From: Neobacillus drentensis
Lineage (GTDB): Bacteria > Bacillota > Bacilli > Bacillales > Cytobacillaceae
Length of the DNA: 64,000 nt
Direction: 5' to 3'
NCBI RefSeq assembly: GCF_021560175.1
Contig: NZ_CP091110.1
Coordinates: 5,868,501-5,932,500 of the forward strand
Made by a program: the position numbers and the translations under genes. The notes below the pieces were generated by a model that ran no database searches, had not been told where the DNA came from, and saw only the letters and a list, made by a program, of their open reading frames with translations. This document shows, piece after piece, positions 55,742 to 62,533 of this stretch (within the stretch, counting starts at the first letter, position 1; every line of letters starts with the position of its first letter).

Positions 55742-56281
55742 ATGACGGAAATATATACACCTAGTTACGTACAAGATTTGCTTGGAATCGATAGCAGTAC
55801 TTTACGGAAATATGCCACTCTTTTAGAAGGACATGGGTATCCCATTCACCGTAATACTAAAGGACACAGAGGCTATTTTGATAAAGATGTTAGCACTCTC
55901 CGCCAATTAATCGTACTCAGTAAGCAAGACGGTGTGCCTTTGGAACAGGCAGCTATATCTGTGATGACAATTGTTTCTGAAAAAGATAGTAAGGAAGCCG
56001 TACCGTTAGAGACCACTATTGACCGTGATATTAAGCAGGATTGTAACCATGACGAGCTGTTAGGCCGTATCGAGCATTTGGAGCAAGTAAACTTAGATTT
56101 ACTCAACCATTTGAAGGAGAAGGCGGTGCGGGAAGCTTCCCAAGAGGAGAGGCTTAATCAAATTTTAAATTATGTAAAACGTACAGAGCAATTGATGGTT
56201 GAACGAAGTAAACTAGAGGAAGAAACAAGAATGCAGATTGCCGCCGCCAGTCAGAAGAAATGGTGGAAGTGGTGGAAATGA
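55742..56281 (+). CDS. MerR-type DNA-binding protein with DUF3967 tail
   Basis: A 179-residue protein. Residues 5-75 form a MerR-like winged helix (YTPSYVQDLLGIDSSTLRKY, then HRNTKGHRGYFDKDVSTLRQ). Residues 105-170 form a coiled coil with many charged heptads (RIEHLEQVNLDLLNHLKEKA), and it ends KKWWKWWK. This layout with a tryptophan/lysine end is typical of DUF3967 proteins, common on Bacillus plasmids and mobile regions. It shares a promoter region with the 31-residue peptide. It may organise DNA or regulate partition-like functions; that is inference. Confidence 0.85.
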   Translation: MTEIYTPSYVQDLLGIDSSTLRKYATLLEGHGYPIHRNTKGHRGYFDKDVSTLRQLIVLSKQDGVPLEQAAISVMTIVSEKDSKEAVPLETTIDRDIKQDCNHDELLGRIEHLEQVNLDLLNHLKEKAVREASQEERLNQILNYVKRTEQLMVERSKLEEETRMQIAAASQKKWWKWWK

Positions 56282-56337
56282 GATCGCAATCGCAACAATC
56301 TAGGTATGCTATAAATTTATAACCCCCTTAATTGATT

Positions 56338-56370
56338 AGAGCATTGCTTTCCTGAGCAATGCTCTTTTTT
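56338..56370 (+). terminator. Terminator of the MerR-type gene
   Basis: AGAGCATTGCT and AGCAATGCTCT form a perfect 11-bp stem with a six-T run. Confidence 0.9.
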
Positions 56371-56522
56371 GATGAGTTTTTTCATAATTATATAGTAGTT
56401 GTTTTCTATAATGCCTTCGCGAACCTCAACCATCAGTTAAAAAATAATCATTTATTGTTATGAAACTCATACTATTGTCAAAACTAAGAAGAGAAATATG
56501 ACGATTAATAGAGGTGGTAAAA

Positions 56523-56801
56523 ATGAGGATAATAAACAAATTAGCCGATTTATGTTGGGAAGGCCTAACTTTACAACACGTGTCTCATAAAGAGGTGGTT
56601 ATTCCTTATCGATTATTTCTTATCCTTACATTCATTTTTGAACTATTTTTATCTTTTTTGTTCATTTTCTCTTTTTTTATATTTAACAGTTTTGGTTATA
56701 AACCTAATTATCCATACTACATAAGCGGTGGTATTTTAATTCTTATGTTAATCATGACAGGAAGCGCGGGGACGGTTCTCCTGCTTCCAAAGAAGCAATA
56801 G
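56523..56801 (+). CDS. Small membrane protein ending inside a palindromic repeat
   Basis: A 92-residue protein from an ATG with AGAGGTGG upstream. The first 30 residues are soluble (INKLADLCWEGLTLQHVSHK); two membrane helices follow (about 32-55 and 66-84). The last thirteen residues (GSAGTVLLLPKKQ) are coded by the palindromic repeat at 56761-56818, which provides the stop. The repeat may have replaced the original 3' end. Family unknown. Confidence 0.55.
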   Translation: MRIINKLADLCWEGLTLQHVSHKEVVIPYRLFLILTFIFELFLSFLFIFSFFIFNSFGYKPNYPYYISGGILILMLIMTGSAGTVLLLPKKQ

Positions 56802-56818
56802 AACCGTCCCCGCGCTTC
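56761..56818. repeat. Palindromic repeat, copy A
   Basis: GAAGCGCGGGGACGGTTCT and AGAACCGTCCCCGCGCTTC make a perfect 19-bp stem with the inner hairpin TGCTTC/GAAGCA. It is one of three copies of the same element in this window (others at 57714-57741 and 58955-59012). Confidence 0.9.
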
Positions 56819-56823
56819 GCGAC

Positions 56824-57591
56824 TTAGTCTAATATTCTTACTTTTACGTTTTTGCGGCCCCATTGAAGAGCTTGTTTTGTGGTAGGTAAAAGGACATCGA
56901 TTTTTTTCCCTTTAATTGCTCCGCCCGTATCGCCTGCAATCGCGTTTCCATAGCCTTCTACCCAGACTTTGGTACCGAGTGGGATTACTTTCGGATCGAC
57001 CGCAATCAACTTCATGTTTGGATTCTTGCGGATATTATAGCCTGCCGCTGTCATTCCACTAGAAGATTCCAGAGGAGTATAAGCTGTCGCTTCAACAGTG
57101 AACTCTGCTGCGGCTTTTACAGCTGTTTTCAGAACATATTGCTTACTGACATAACCTGTCCGTCCATTATAACTAATTTGATACCAGCCGTTTCCAAGAT
57201 CCTTTTTTACGCTGACAGCTTGCCCCCTGTTTAATTTGCCAATCGAGGCGAAGTTCGTACCAGCACCGGAACGTACATTCAGAGAAGTGGCATTAACGTA
57301 ATACGTTCCGCTAATTGCCGTCCCGCTTGTTGTAGTGCTTGTTTCTTTTGTATATTGTGAGCTTACATAACCGATTTTTCCATTATAGCTAATTTTTAGC
57401 CAGCCAGTCTGGCGTGCTGTAACGTTTAATGTTTGACCATTTGTTACTTTTCCAATGATGGCTGAACTTGTTGCGGGTGCTTGACGTACATTCAATACAC
57501 TTGCATTGACAACAGTAGCCGCTTCGGCTGACGCCGTAAACAGACCGAACCCAATAAATGCAGCAGCTGCCATACTGATTATCTTCCTCAT
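56824..57591 (-). CDS. Secreted SH3-3D cell-wall protein (YocH/YabE-like)
   Basis: A 255-residue exported protein. Signal peptide to about residue 24. Two bacterial SH3 domains follow at about 26-82 (SVLNVRQAPATSSAIIGKVT) and 96-155 (SLNVRSGAGTNFASIGKLN), then a 3D domain at about 168-255 (VEATAYTPLESSSGMTAAGY, VDPKVIPLGTKVWVEGYGNA, IAGDTGGAIKGKKIDV). The three aspartates in DPKV, GDTGG and KIDV are the 3D active site; YocH and MltA-type enzymes use them to cut glycan strands. A WalR-like box lies upstream, and yocH is a known WalR target. Confidence 0.92.
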   Translation of the reverse strand: MRKIISMAAAAFIGFGLFTASAEAATVVNASVLNVRQAPATSSAIIGKVTNGQTLNVTARQTGWLKISYNGKIGYVSSQYTKETSTTTSGTAISGTYYVNATSLNVRSGAGTNFASIGKLNRGQAVSVKKDLGNGWYQISYNGRTGYVSKQYVLKTAVKAAAEFTVEATAYTPLESSSGMTAAGYNIRKNPNMKLIAVDPKVIPLGTKVWVEGYGNAIAGDTGGAIKGKKIDVLLPTTKQALQWGRKNVKVRILD

Positions 57592-57689
57592 ATGTATGTA
57601 TCCTCCAGCATTTCACTTTTTTTCCATTATAGCAACTACAAGGTCGAAATAGAGAGAATGCCAGAATTATAAACATATTTGTAAATTTT

Positions 57690-57706
57690 TTAATAGTTTT
57701 GTAACA
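57690..57706 (-). promoter_or_regulatory. WalR-like box upstream of the SH3-3D gene
   Basis: On the minus strand TGTTACAAAACTATTAA matches TGTWAH-N5-TGTWAH at 11 of 12 positions, about 100 bases upstream of the gene. It fits WalRK control. Confidence 0.5.
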
Positions 57707-57713
57707 TTTTGGA

Positions 57714-57741
57714 GGCATGGGGACGGTTCTTCTGCTTCCAA
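57714..57741. repeat. Palindromic repeat, half copy B
   Basis: GGCATGGGGACGGTTCTTCT and the following TGCTTCCAAAGAA match the left half of copies A and C; the right half is absent. Confidence 0.8.
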
Positions 57742-57742
57742 A

Positions 57743-57772
57743 GAAAAAAGCCGCAAATATCAAGCGGCTTTC
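57743..57772 (-). terminator. Terminator of the small membrane gene
   Basis: On the minus strand AAGCCGC/GCGGCTT with a T-run, 30 bases beyond the 78-residue gene. Confidence 0.75.
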
Positions 57773-57803
57773 CTTTAAATCCCCATCCATTCATCGGGGG
57801 AAA

Positions 57804-58040
57804 TTACATACTGGTCTCTTTTTCTACTATTCTTTGTGTATGTTCGAGATACCCACTAATTTTAACCGCTTTATTTTTGTAAATAGAACGTAAATTGATA
57901 TCAATCAGTGACCCAGCAATCAATCCTAAAAATACAACATTTATCGGAAATACTTCTGATCTTAAAGCGAAAAACAAAGCAACAACACATAAGGCTATAC
58001 TGAAGAAAAATTCACTTACTAAAAAATGTATTTTTTCCAT
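57804..58040 (-). CDS. Small two-helix membrane protein, unknown
   Basis: A 78-residue protein from an ATG with AAGGAG seven bases upstream (a frame nine codons longer exists but lacks a site). Two helices lie at about residues 6-27 and 31-50 (FFFSIALCVVALFFALRSEV, VVFLGLIAGSLIDINL). The polar end (YKNKAVKISGYLEHTQRIVE) is short. It has no known domain. Downstream there is a terminator. Confidence 0.6.
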   Translation of the reverse strand: MEKIHFLVSEFFFSIALCVVALFFALRSEVFPINVVFLGLIAGSLIDINLRSIYKNKAVKISGYLEHTQRIVEKETSM

Positions 58041-58156
58041 TTGCACACTCCTTATTATTTGATACAAATTAAGTTCTTGGATAAATGTTCATTTCCTTTT
58101 TTCTTCTTCGTTTTTTTTAAAATAAGACTTTTCTCCTGGTGGAGAAAAACTAGTTT

Positions 58157-58186
58157 CAAAAAAATGGATAGCCTTTTTAGACTATC
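58157..58186 (-). terminator. Terminator of the second YkvS-like gene
   Basis: On the minus strand GGATAG/CTATCC with seven Ts follows the gene's stop by under ten bases. Confidence 0.8.
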
Positions 58187-58194
58187 CAGTACAG

Positions 58195-58383
58195 CTATGC
58201 CATAACCTTATAATTCTTGTGTGCGACGACTGTTATATTTTCTTTAAACTCCAACTCTGTCTTGTTTTCGGTTATCTTCGTTATGACTGAATTATCATTA
58301 ACCTTCTCCACGATTCCTTTGACTCCATTTTTAAAAAAGATACGGTCGCCTATGTCTGCTTTCTTTTTGGTTTTGAAAAGCAA
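58195..58383 (-). CDS. DUF2187 (YkvS-type) small protein
   Basis: A 62-residue protein from a TTG with GGAGGG six bases upstream. KKADIGDRIFFKNGVKGIVE, NSVITKITEN and NYKVM give the same KOW/SH3-like pattern as the protein at 35928-36134, which reads AKIGDRISFKRKDLICEGEV. The two are paralogues with clear but low identity. Function unknown in the family. Confidence 0.8.
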   Translation of the reverse strand: MLFKTKKKADIGDRIFFKNGVKGIVEKVNDNSVITKITENKTELEFKENITVVAHKNYKVMA

Positions 58384-58683
58384 ATTAATCCCTCCATGAT
58401 CCTTTTAATTTTGATTCCCATTCTAATAAAAACATTGATTCCTTGCTATTGTTTTTGTCGTTTTTAAATAAAAAAGTAATGTTTGTAATTTATAGCCCCC
58501 CTCGCTTCTTGCTGCCTGTAATTTTGAAATGATCAAGTGATATGGTTGCAATTTTTGTCACTAAATTAACATATGTAGGTGCTTCTTTTCAGAATATTTT
58601 GTGTTATAATATATGTAACAACTTAGATACTAAATCAGGTTGGCGGTTTATTTACTAAAAAAAAACGAAAAGAGGGATGCCTA
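58384..58683. other. Spacer with a possible promoter for the zinc-ribbon gene
   Basis: Near 58602-58620, TTGTGTTATAATATATG carries TGTTATAAT (extended -10). It lies about 70 bases before the small zinc-ribbon gene. No other feature is seen. Confidence 0.4.
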
Positions 58684-58794
58684 ATGGAGATTTGTATTTC
58701 ATGTGGTGAGGAATTAGCAATCATGGAGAGAAATCGGACAGAGTGCTGGGAGTGCAGAGAAACAACCATCGAAGCTTATGCTGAATCGGAATAA
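58684..58794 (+). CDS. 36-residue zinc-ribbon-like protein
   Basis: A frame of 36 codons from an ATG with GAGGG seven bases upstream. CISCGEELAIMERN and CWECRETTIEAYAES place two C-x-x-C pairs 16 residues apart, a complete four-cysteine zinc ribbon in a tiny protein. A promoter with an extended -10 lies about 70 bases upstream and a strong hairpin follows. It may be a small regulator or a nucleic-acid-binding peptide. Confidence 0.6.
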   Translation: MEICISCGEELAIMERNRTECWECRETTIEAYAESE

Positions 58795-58916
58795 GCTAGG
58801 CGTGTTCACCAAAGTAGATTCTTGTCCATATTTTATCAACGATTTACCGACCACTAATTATTTTATCAACTCACTCTGTCCCCTTACCTTAACATTAAAC
58901 AAAGAAACTCATTAAA

Positions 58917-58947
58917 AATGCCCGGCCGCAGAATGCGGCCGGGCATT
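58917..58947. terminator. GC-rich perfect hairpin
   Basis: AATGCCCGGCCGCA and TGCGGCCGGGCATT pair over 14 bases with a three-base loop. T-runs are short on the plus side and better (TTTTTAA) on the minus side. It lies directly beside palindromic repeat copy C. Confidence 0.6.
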
Positions 58948-58954
58948 TACTTTG

Positions 58955-59012
58955 GAAGCATGGGGACGGTTCTTCTGCTTCCAAAGAAGCAGGAGAACCG
59001 TCCCCATGCTTC
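58955..59012. repeat. Palindromic repeat, copy C
   Basis: GAAGCATGGGGACGGTTCT and AGAACCGTCCCCATGCTTC form a perfect 19-bp stem with inner TGCTTC/GAAGCA. Compared with copy A, GCG/CGC in the stem is changed to CAT/ATG on both arms, a compensated difference. Confidence 0.9.
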
Positions 59013-59032
59013 GCTTATCGTGTTTTTTTGGA

Positions 59033-59038
59033 TATAAT
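59033..59038 (+). promoter_or_regulatory. -10 element of the SWIM gene
   Basis: A perfect TATAAT lies two bases before the first ATG of the long frame. Transcription would therefore begin after that ATG, supporting a later start codon. The -35 is weak. Confidence 0.5.
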
Positions 59039-59076
59039 AGATGAATATGGATTTTTTTATAAAGGGGGTTACGGCC

Positions 59077-60708
59077 GTGGCGTCGACACCTGCTAGTGAA
59101 CAAATGGAATATTTTGAGGAACAAGTTCGCGAACTGCTCGTTCCCACGGATGCGGAGGATGCGAAGCTTGTCCAAAAGGGATTAATGCTGTACCGCCAAG
59201 GGGTGGTGAAGCAATTACAAGTATTTAATAATAAAATCACCTCCATGGTCCAGGACGTGACGCGTGTCTATGTGAAGCTCGATTTGGTGTTTGCCTCAAT
59301 GAGTTCGTGTACCTGTCCAACCGAAGGATTTTGCCGCCATCAGGTGGCTACCTTTTTTGCTGCCTTTTCCAAGTATGGCAGTGTTGGCGACTGGGTAACA
59401 GCGTGGCGCGAGCCTGCACGGGAGCAACAGGAAGTGACAGACTGGGGCATGCAGACGGCGAAGGACTTGATTAAGGCCAACGGCGTGATGAAGCCAGATT
59501 ACAGCCGCTGGGTGCACTCGTTTGAGGTCAGCTTTGACACGCTGCTCGCTTCGAAAAAGTATACAAGCCCCTATGTGATTCCGGAATTGTATGGGATTTA
59601 TGAGCGCCGGATTCATGCTAGTGCACCGGTTGAACAGGAATGGCGCCTGTTATATGAAATGATTGCGATCGTCGTGTCATTCCGCAAGCTGGCCGCCCTA
59701 AGTGAGCAGCTTGGCCATGATGAAGACACCGTACGGCGGGCCTATCTGCATTTGTTCCAGAATTTGATGGAGGATGCGGAGGATTTAGCAATAAAAATCG
59801 GAGTACAGTCGCTGCCGTTTGCGTTTGATGAGTTTATTGAGCGACTGAAAGATGATGCTTTTGAGCTGCTCCGGTGTGCGAGTGGGTTGGAGTATGAGCG
59901 GATTTATTTATACCGGCTGATGTGGGTGCAATTTTTCAAAAAGAAAGCTTGGCGTGAGGATGAGTTAACAAAAATTAAAGCGGGTTTGAAAGGGCTTCAG
60001 GATTGGGAGAATCCCCTCCCGCTGATGGTGGCTGGGATTCACCTTCATCTGCTCGTAGGGGAAGATGAGGCGGCGATGAAGCTGATCGGCCAGTTTACCG
60101 ATGAAGAGATTGTTCCCTATCTGGTCTATTGGATTGATTACTTGTCCGGTTTGAAGGCTTGGCGCCGAGTTGGGGTTTTGATTGAGTTATTTTTTCAAAA
60201 AGTGAAGGCATATTTGACCGCTTTGGGCGGCTATCATAGTTGTGTGACGTTTGCGCGGAATGCGTTGAAGTCTGTGACGGCTTATTGTGCGGAGAATGAT
60301 CGGCTTGATTTGTATGAGCGCGGCTTGCTCGCGATGCTGCCGTATAGTTTTGGGGAGTATGAGTATTTGTTGTTTGAGCGCAAGCAGTATGACCGCTGGG
60401 GCGAGCTTCAGGCGTTTGTCGGGCTGGATTTTTATGATTTACCGAAAGAGCGCTTGAAGGTGATTGAGAAGGAGCGGCCTGAGGTACTGCTTGGGATGCT
60501 TCATCAGACGGCACAGCGGGAGATTGATCAGAAAAACCGGTCGAGCTATAAGATGGCGGTCCGGCATTTGAAGAAGCTGCGGACGCTGTATAAAAAGTTG
60601 AAGCGCGTAGATGATTGGGAGTATTTCTTGGAGACGCTAATGGAGCGGACGAAACGGCTGCGGGCGTTTCATGAGGAGTGCCGGCGGAGTAAGCTGGTAG
60701 ATATTTAA
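59077..60708 (+). CDS. SWIM zinc-finger protein (YwqB-like)
   Basis: A 543-residue soluble protein. The SWIM motif is near residue 85: SCTCPTEGFCRHQVATFF (CxC...CxH). The rest is helical, with no other recognised domain. I use the GTG after AAAGGGGG because a TATAAT box overlaps the upstream ATG. In B. subtilis the similar ywqB precedes the SNF2-type helicase ywqA. Here no helicase follows; a terminator and the tRNA cluster do. Base composition in the last third is higher in G+C and codon use looks different from neighbouring genes. Confidence 0.85.
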   Translation: MASTPASEQMEYFEEQVRELLVPTDAEDAKLVQKGLMLYRQGVVKQLQVFNNKITSMVQDVTRVYVKLDLVFASMSSCTCPTEGFCRHQVATFFAAFSKYGSVGDWVTAWREPAREQQEVTDWGMQTAKDLIKANGVMKPDYSRWVHSFEVSFDTLLASKKYTSPYVIPELYGIYERRIHASAPVEQEWRLLYEMIAIVVSFRKLAALSEQLGHDEDTVRRAYLHLFQNLMEDAEDLAIKIGVQSLPFAFDEFIERLKDDAFELLRCASGLEYERIYLYRLMWVQFFKKKAWREDELTKIKAGLKGLQDWENPLPLMVAGIHLHLLVGEDEAAMKLIGQFTDEEIVPYLVYWIDYLSGLKAWRRVGVLIELFFQKVKAYLTALGGYHSCVTFARNALKSVTAYCAENDRLDLYERGLLAMLPYSFGEYEYLLFERKQYDRWGELQAFVGLDFYDLPKERLKVIEKERPEVLLGMLHQTAQREIDQKNRSSYKMAVRHLKKLRTLYKKLKRVDDWEYFLETLMERTKRLRAFHEECRRSKLVDI

Positions 60709-60734
60709 TAGGTGCTCATAAAAAAATAGTATGC

Positions 60735-60770
60735 AAAAACCCTCTTTTTTCATAAATAGAGGGTTTTTTA
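60735..60770 (+). terminator. Terminator of the SWIM gene
   Basis: AAAAACCCTCT and AGAGGGTTTTT pair around 12 bases, T-rich on both sides. Confidence 0.85.
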
Positions 60771-60893
60771 TTTATCAATTTGCAGATAAGATAAGCGTAA
60801 TCTTGTAGAGCCGTATTATGGTGGCATTGATTGGTGCACCGTATTTTCTGTTTCTACTATTGAAAAAAATGATCCCTGTTAGTTAAAAGAGCA

Positions 60894-60921
60894 CAAAAAA
60901 AGCGCTTATTCAAGCGCTTTT
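60894..60921 (-). terminator. Terminator of the rRNA-tRNA operon
   Basis: AAAGCGCTT and AAGCGCTTT pair around four bases; the minus strand has eight Ts after it. It lies about 20 bases beyond the last tRNA-like sequence. Confidence 0.85.
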
Positions 60922-60941
60922 TATCTTATAAATTCTTATGT

Positions 60942-61014
60942 AACTTAGGGGATTCGAACCTCTGCCCCTACGCTTAGAAGGCGCATGCTCTAAGCAGCTC
61001 GAGCTACTGCGAAA
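60942..61014 (-). pseudogene. Decayed tRNA-Arg(TCT)
   Basis: On the minus strand TAGCTCGAGCTGCTTAGAGC, then TGCGC-CTTCTAA-GCGTA (anticodon stem-loop, anticodon TCT) and GAGGTTCGAATCCCCT form a tRNA outline. The two acceptor-stem halves (TTCGCAG and AAGTTAC) do not pair, and the T stem has a mismatch. It is probably not charged. It is the last tRNA of the cluster. Confidence 0.6.
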
Positions 61015-61034
61015 CAAATAATCTATTATGATGA

Positions 61035-61108
<74 letters not shown>

Positions 61109-61133
61109 TTATATTTTGGGGCATTAAATGTAA

Positions 61134-61209
61134 TGGTGGCTCAGGACGGAATCGAACCGCCGACACAAGGATTTTCAGTCCTTTGCTCTACCGACTGAGC
61201 TACTGAGCC
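61134..61209 (-). tRNA. tRNA-Phe(GAA)
   Basis: Acceptor GGCTCAG/CTGAGCC, anticodon loop CTGAAAA (GAA), T arm GGTTCGATTCC; CCA encoded. Confidence 0.97.
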
Positions 61210-61261
61210 ACACACAATCTATATCTATATCAACAGTAGAGTTGCCCTACTGGGATAGAAA

Positions 61262-61338
61262 TGGCGGTCCGGACGGGACTCGAACCCGCGACCTCCTGCG
61301 TGACAGGCAGGCATTCTAACCAACTGAACTACCGGACC
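61262..61338 (-). tRNA. tRNA-Asp(GTC)
   Basis: Acceptor GGTCCGG/CCGGACC, anticodon GTC in CTGTCAC, T arm GGGTTCGAGTCCC; CCA encoded. Confidence 0.97.
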
Positions 61339-61342
61339 AAAT

Positions 61343-61415
<73 letters not shown>

Positions 61416-61449
61416 ATAATAGAAATTATGGAGTTTGGAATATGCTCTA

Positions 61450-61544
61450 TGTTTTGTTACTGACTGTCCCCATCTCAGAAAGCTTAATCAAGCAGCAGCT
61501 CGATGGGTACAACTCGCAGATTTTTCAATGTAGCAACGCTCGTT
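61450..61544 (-). ncRNA. Structured element X, copy next to fMet
   Basis: On the plus strand CCCATC (61469-61474) and GATGGG (61502-61507) pair and enclose a 27-base loop, TCAGAAAG...AAGCAGCAGCTC. TTTGTTAC lies on one side. A perfect GCAACG/CGTTGC hairpin lies on the other, near the fMet fragment. The loop matches that of the copy at 61990-62081 at 25 of 27 positions, while the stem differs at three pairs, all compensated. I know no RNA family with this pattern. Confidence 0.45.
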
Positions 61545-61562
61545 GCTCCACCCCGTGATAAT
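61545..61562 (-). pseudogene. tRNA-fMet 5' fragment
   Basis: On the minus strand TATTATCACGGGGTGGAGC repeats the last spacer bases and first acceptor/D-arm bases of the fMet gene downstream (TATTATCGCGGGGTGGAGC), one difference. It breaks off before the D loop. Confidence 0.65.
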
Positions 61563-61592
61563 AATAGGAAAAAATAAAAAGTTAAGTAAATA

Positions 61593-61685
61593 TGGAGGAG
61601 GAAGAGGGATTCGAACCCCCGCGCGGTTTAACCCGCCTGTCGGTTTTCAAGACCGATCCCTTCAGCCGGACTTGGGTATTCCTCC
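61593..61685 (-). tRNA. tRNA-Ser(TGA)
   Basis: Type II tRNA with a long variable arm (GGCGGGTTAAACCGCG area). Acceptor GGAGGAA/TTCCTCC, anticodon loop CTTGAAA (TGA); CCA encoded. Confidence 0.97.
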
Positions 61686-61697
61686 ATGTAAATAAAA

Positions 61698-61770
61698 TGG
61701 AGCCTAGCGGGATCGAACCGCTGACCTCCTGCGTGCAAAGCAGGCGCTCTCCCAGCTGAGCTAAGGCCCC
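61698..61770 (-). tRNA. tRNA-Ala(TGC)
   Basis: Acceptor GGGGCCT/AGGCTCC with one G-T pair, anticodon loop TTTGCAC (TGC), T arm GGTTCGATCC; CCA not encoded. Confidence 0.96.
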
Positions 61771-61790
61771 ATAATGTTAATATCCACTTA

Positions 61791-61866
61791 TGGTGAGCCA
61801 TGAAGGACTCGAACCTTCGACCCTCTGATTAAAAGTCAGATGCTCTACCAACTGAGCTAATGGCTC
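61791..61866 (-). tRNA. tRNA-Lys(TTT)
   Basis: Acceptor GAGCCAT/ATGGCTC, anticodon loop CTTTTAA (TTT), T arm GGTTCGAGTCC; CCA encoded. Confidence 0.97.
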
Positions 61867-61880
61867 ATACAAAGAAAAGG

Positions 61881-61953
<73 letters not shown>

Positions 61954-61989
61954 TTAAAGTAAGAGAAATATATTAATTTGAGGCACGCT

Positions 61990-62081
61990 GTCTTTGTTAC
62001 CGTCATCCTGACCTCAGAAAGATTATTCAAGCAGCAGCTCGGTCAGTATGCTGAAGCCTATTCAGGAAGCTTATTCGTTCG
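61990..62081 (-). ncRNA. Structured element X, copy next to Thr
   Basis: On the plus strand CTGACC (62008-62013) and GGTCAG (62041-62046) pair around a 27-base loop, TCAGAAAG...AAGCAGCAGCTC, almost the same as in the fMet copy. TTTGTTAC lies at the same distance, within one base. A second hairpin, CCT/AGG inside GAAGCC/GGAAGCT, lies towards the Thr fragment. It sits upstream of the intact tRNA-Thr in the direction of transcription. Confidence 0.45.
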
Positions 62082-62111
62082 TGCTCTACCAATTGAGCTA
62101 CCCCGGCTTAA
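62082..62111 (-). pseudogene. tRNA-Thr 5' fragment
   Basis: On the minus strand TTAAGCCGGGGTAGCTCAAT and TGGTAGAGC repeat the spacer end, acceptor, D arm and first base of the anticodon stem of tRNA-Thr exactly. It then runs into element X instead of the anticodon. Confidence 0.8.
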
Positions 62112-62126
62112 GGTTTGGAAAAATTA

Positions 62127-62202
62127 TGGTGGAGGATGACGGGATCGAACCGCCGACCCTCTGCTTGTAAGGCAGATGCTCTCCCAGCTGAGCTAATCCT
62201 CC
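62127..62202 (-). tRNA. tRNA-Val(TAC)
   Basis: Acceptor GGAGGAT/ATCCTCC, anticodon loop CTTACAA (TAC), T arm GGTTCGATCC; CCA encoded. Confidence 0.97.
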
Positions 62203-62217
62203 AAATTCAAAAAACTA

Positions 62218-62292
62218 TGGTGACCCCTACGGGACTCGAACCCGTGTTACCTCCGTGAAAGGGAGGTGTCTTAACCGCTTGACCAAGGGGCC
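62218..62292 (-). tRNA. tRNA-Glu(TTC)
   Basis: Acceptor GGCCCCT/AGGGGTC with one mismatch, anticodon loop CTTTCAC (TTC), T arm GGTTCGAGTCC; CCA encoded. Confidence 0.96.
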
Positions 62293-62317
62293 AAATACTA
62301 AAATTGACAAAATAATA

Positions 62318-62331
62318 GCCCCGAAAGGGGC
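62318..62331 (-). terminator. Short hairpin between 5S and tRNA-Glu
   Basis: On the minus strand GCCCC-TTTC-GGGGC is followed by TATTATTTT. It may be a weak terminator or processing site that lets some transcription enter the tRNA genes. Confidence 0.5.
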
Positions 62332-62334
62332 CTA

Positions 62335-62451
<117 letters not shown>

Positions 62452-62533
62452 TATTTATTTGAAAGAAGTTCATTCTCTCAAAACTAGATAATATATAGAA
62501 GAAGTAAAAACGAGTTTGTTCGCTTAAAAAATA

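Noticed and set aside
60095..60514. 139-codon minus-strand frame inside the SWIM gene
   Set aside because: A shadow of the high-G+C part of the SWIM gene; low-complexity serine/threonine/proline sequence without a ribosome binding site.
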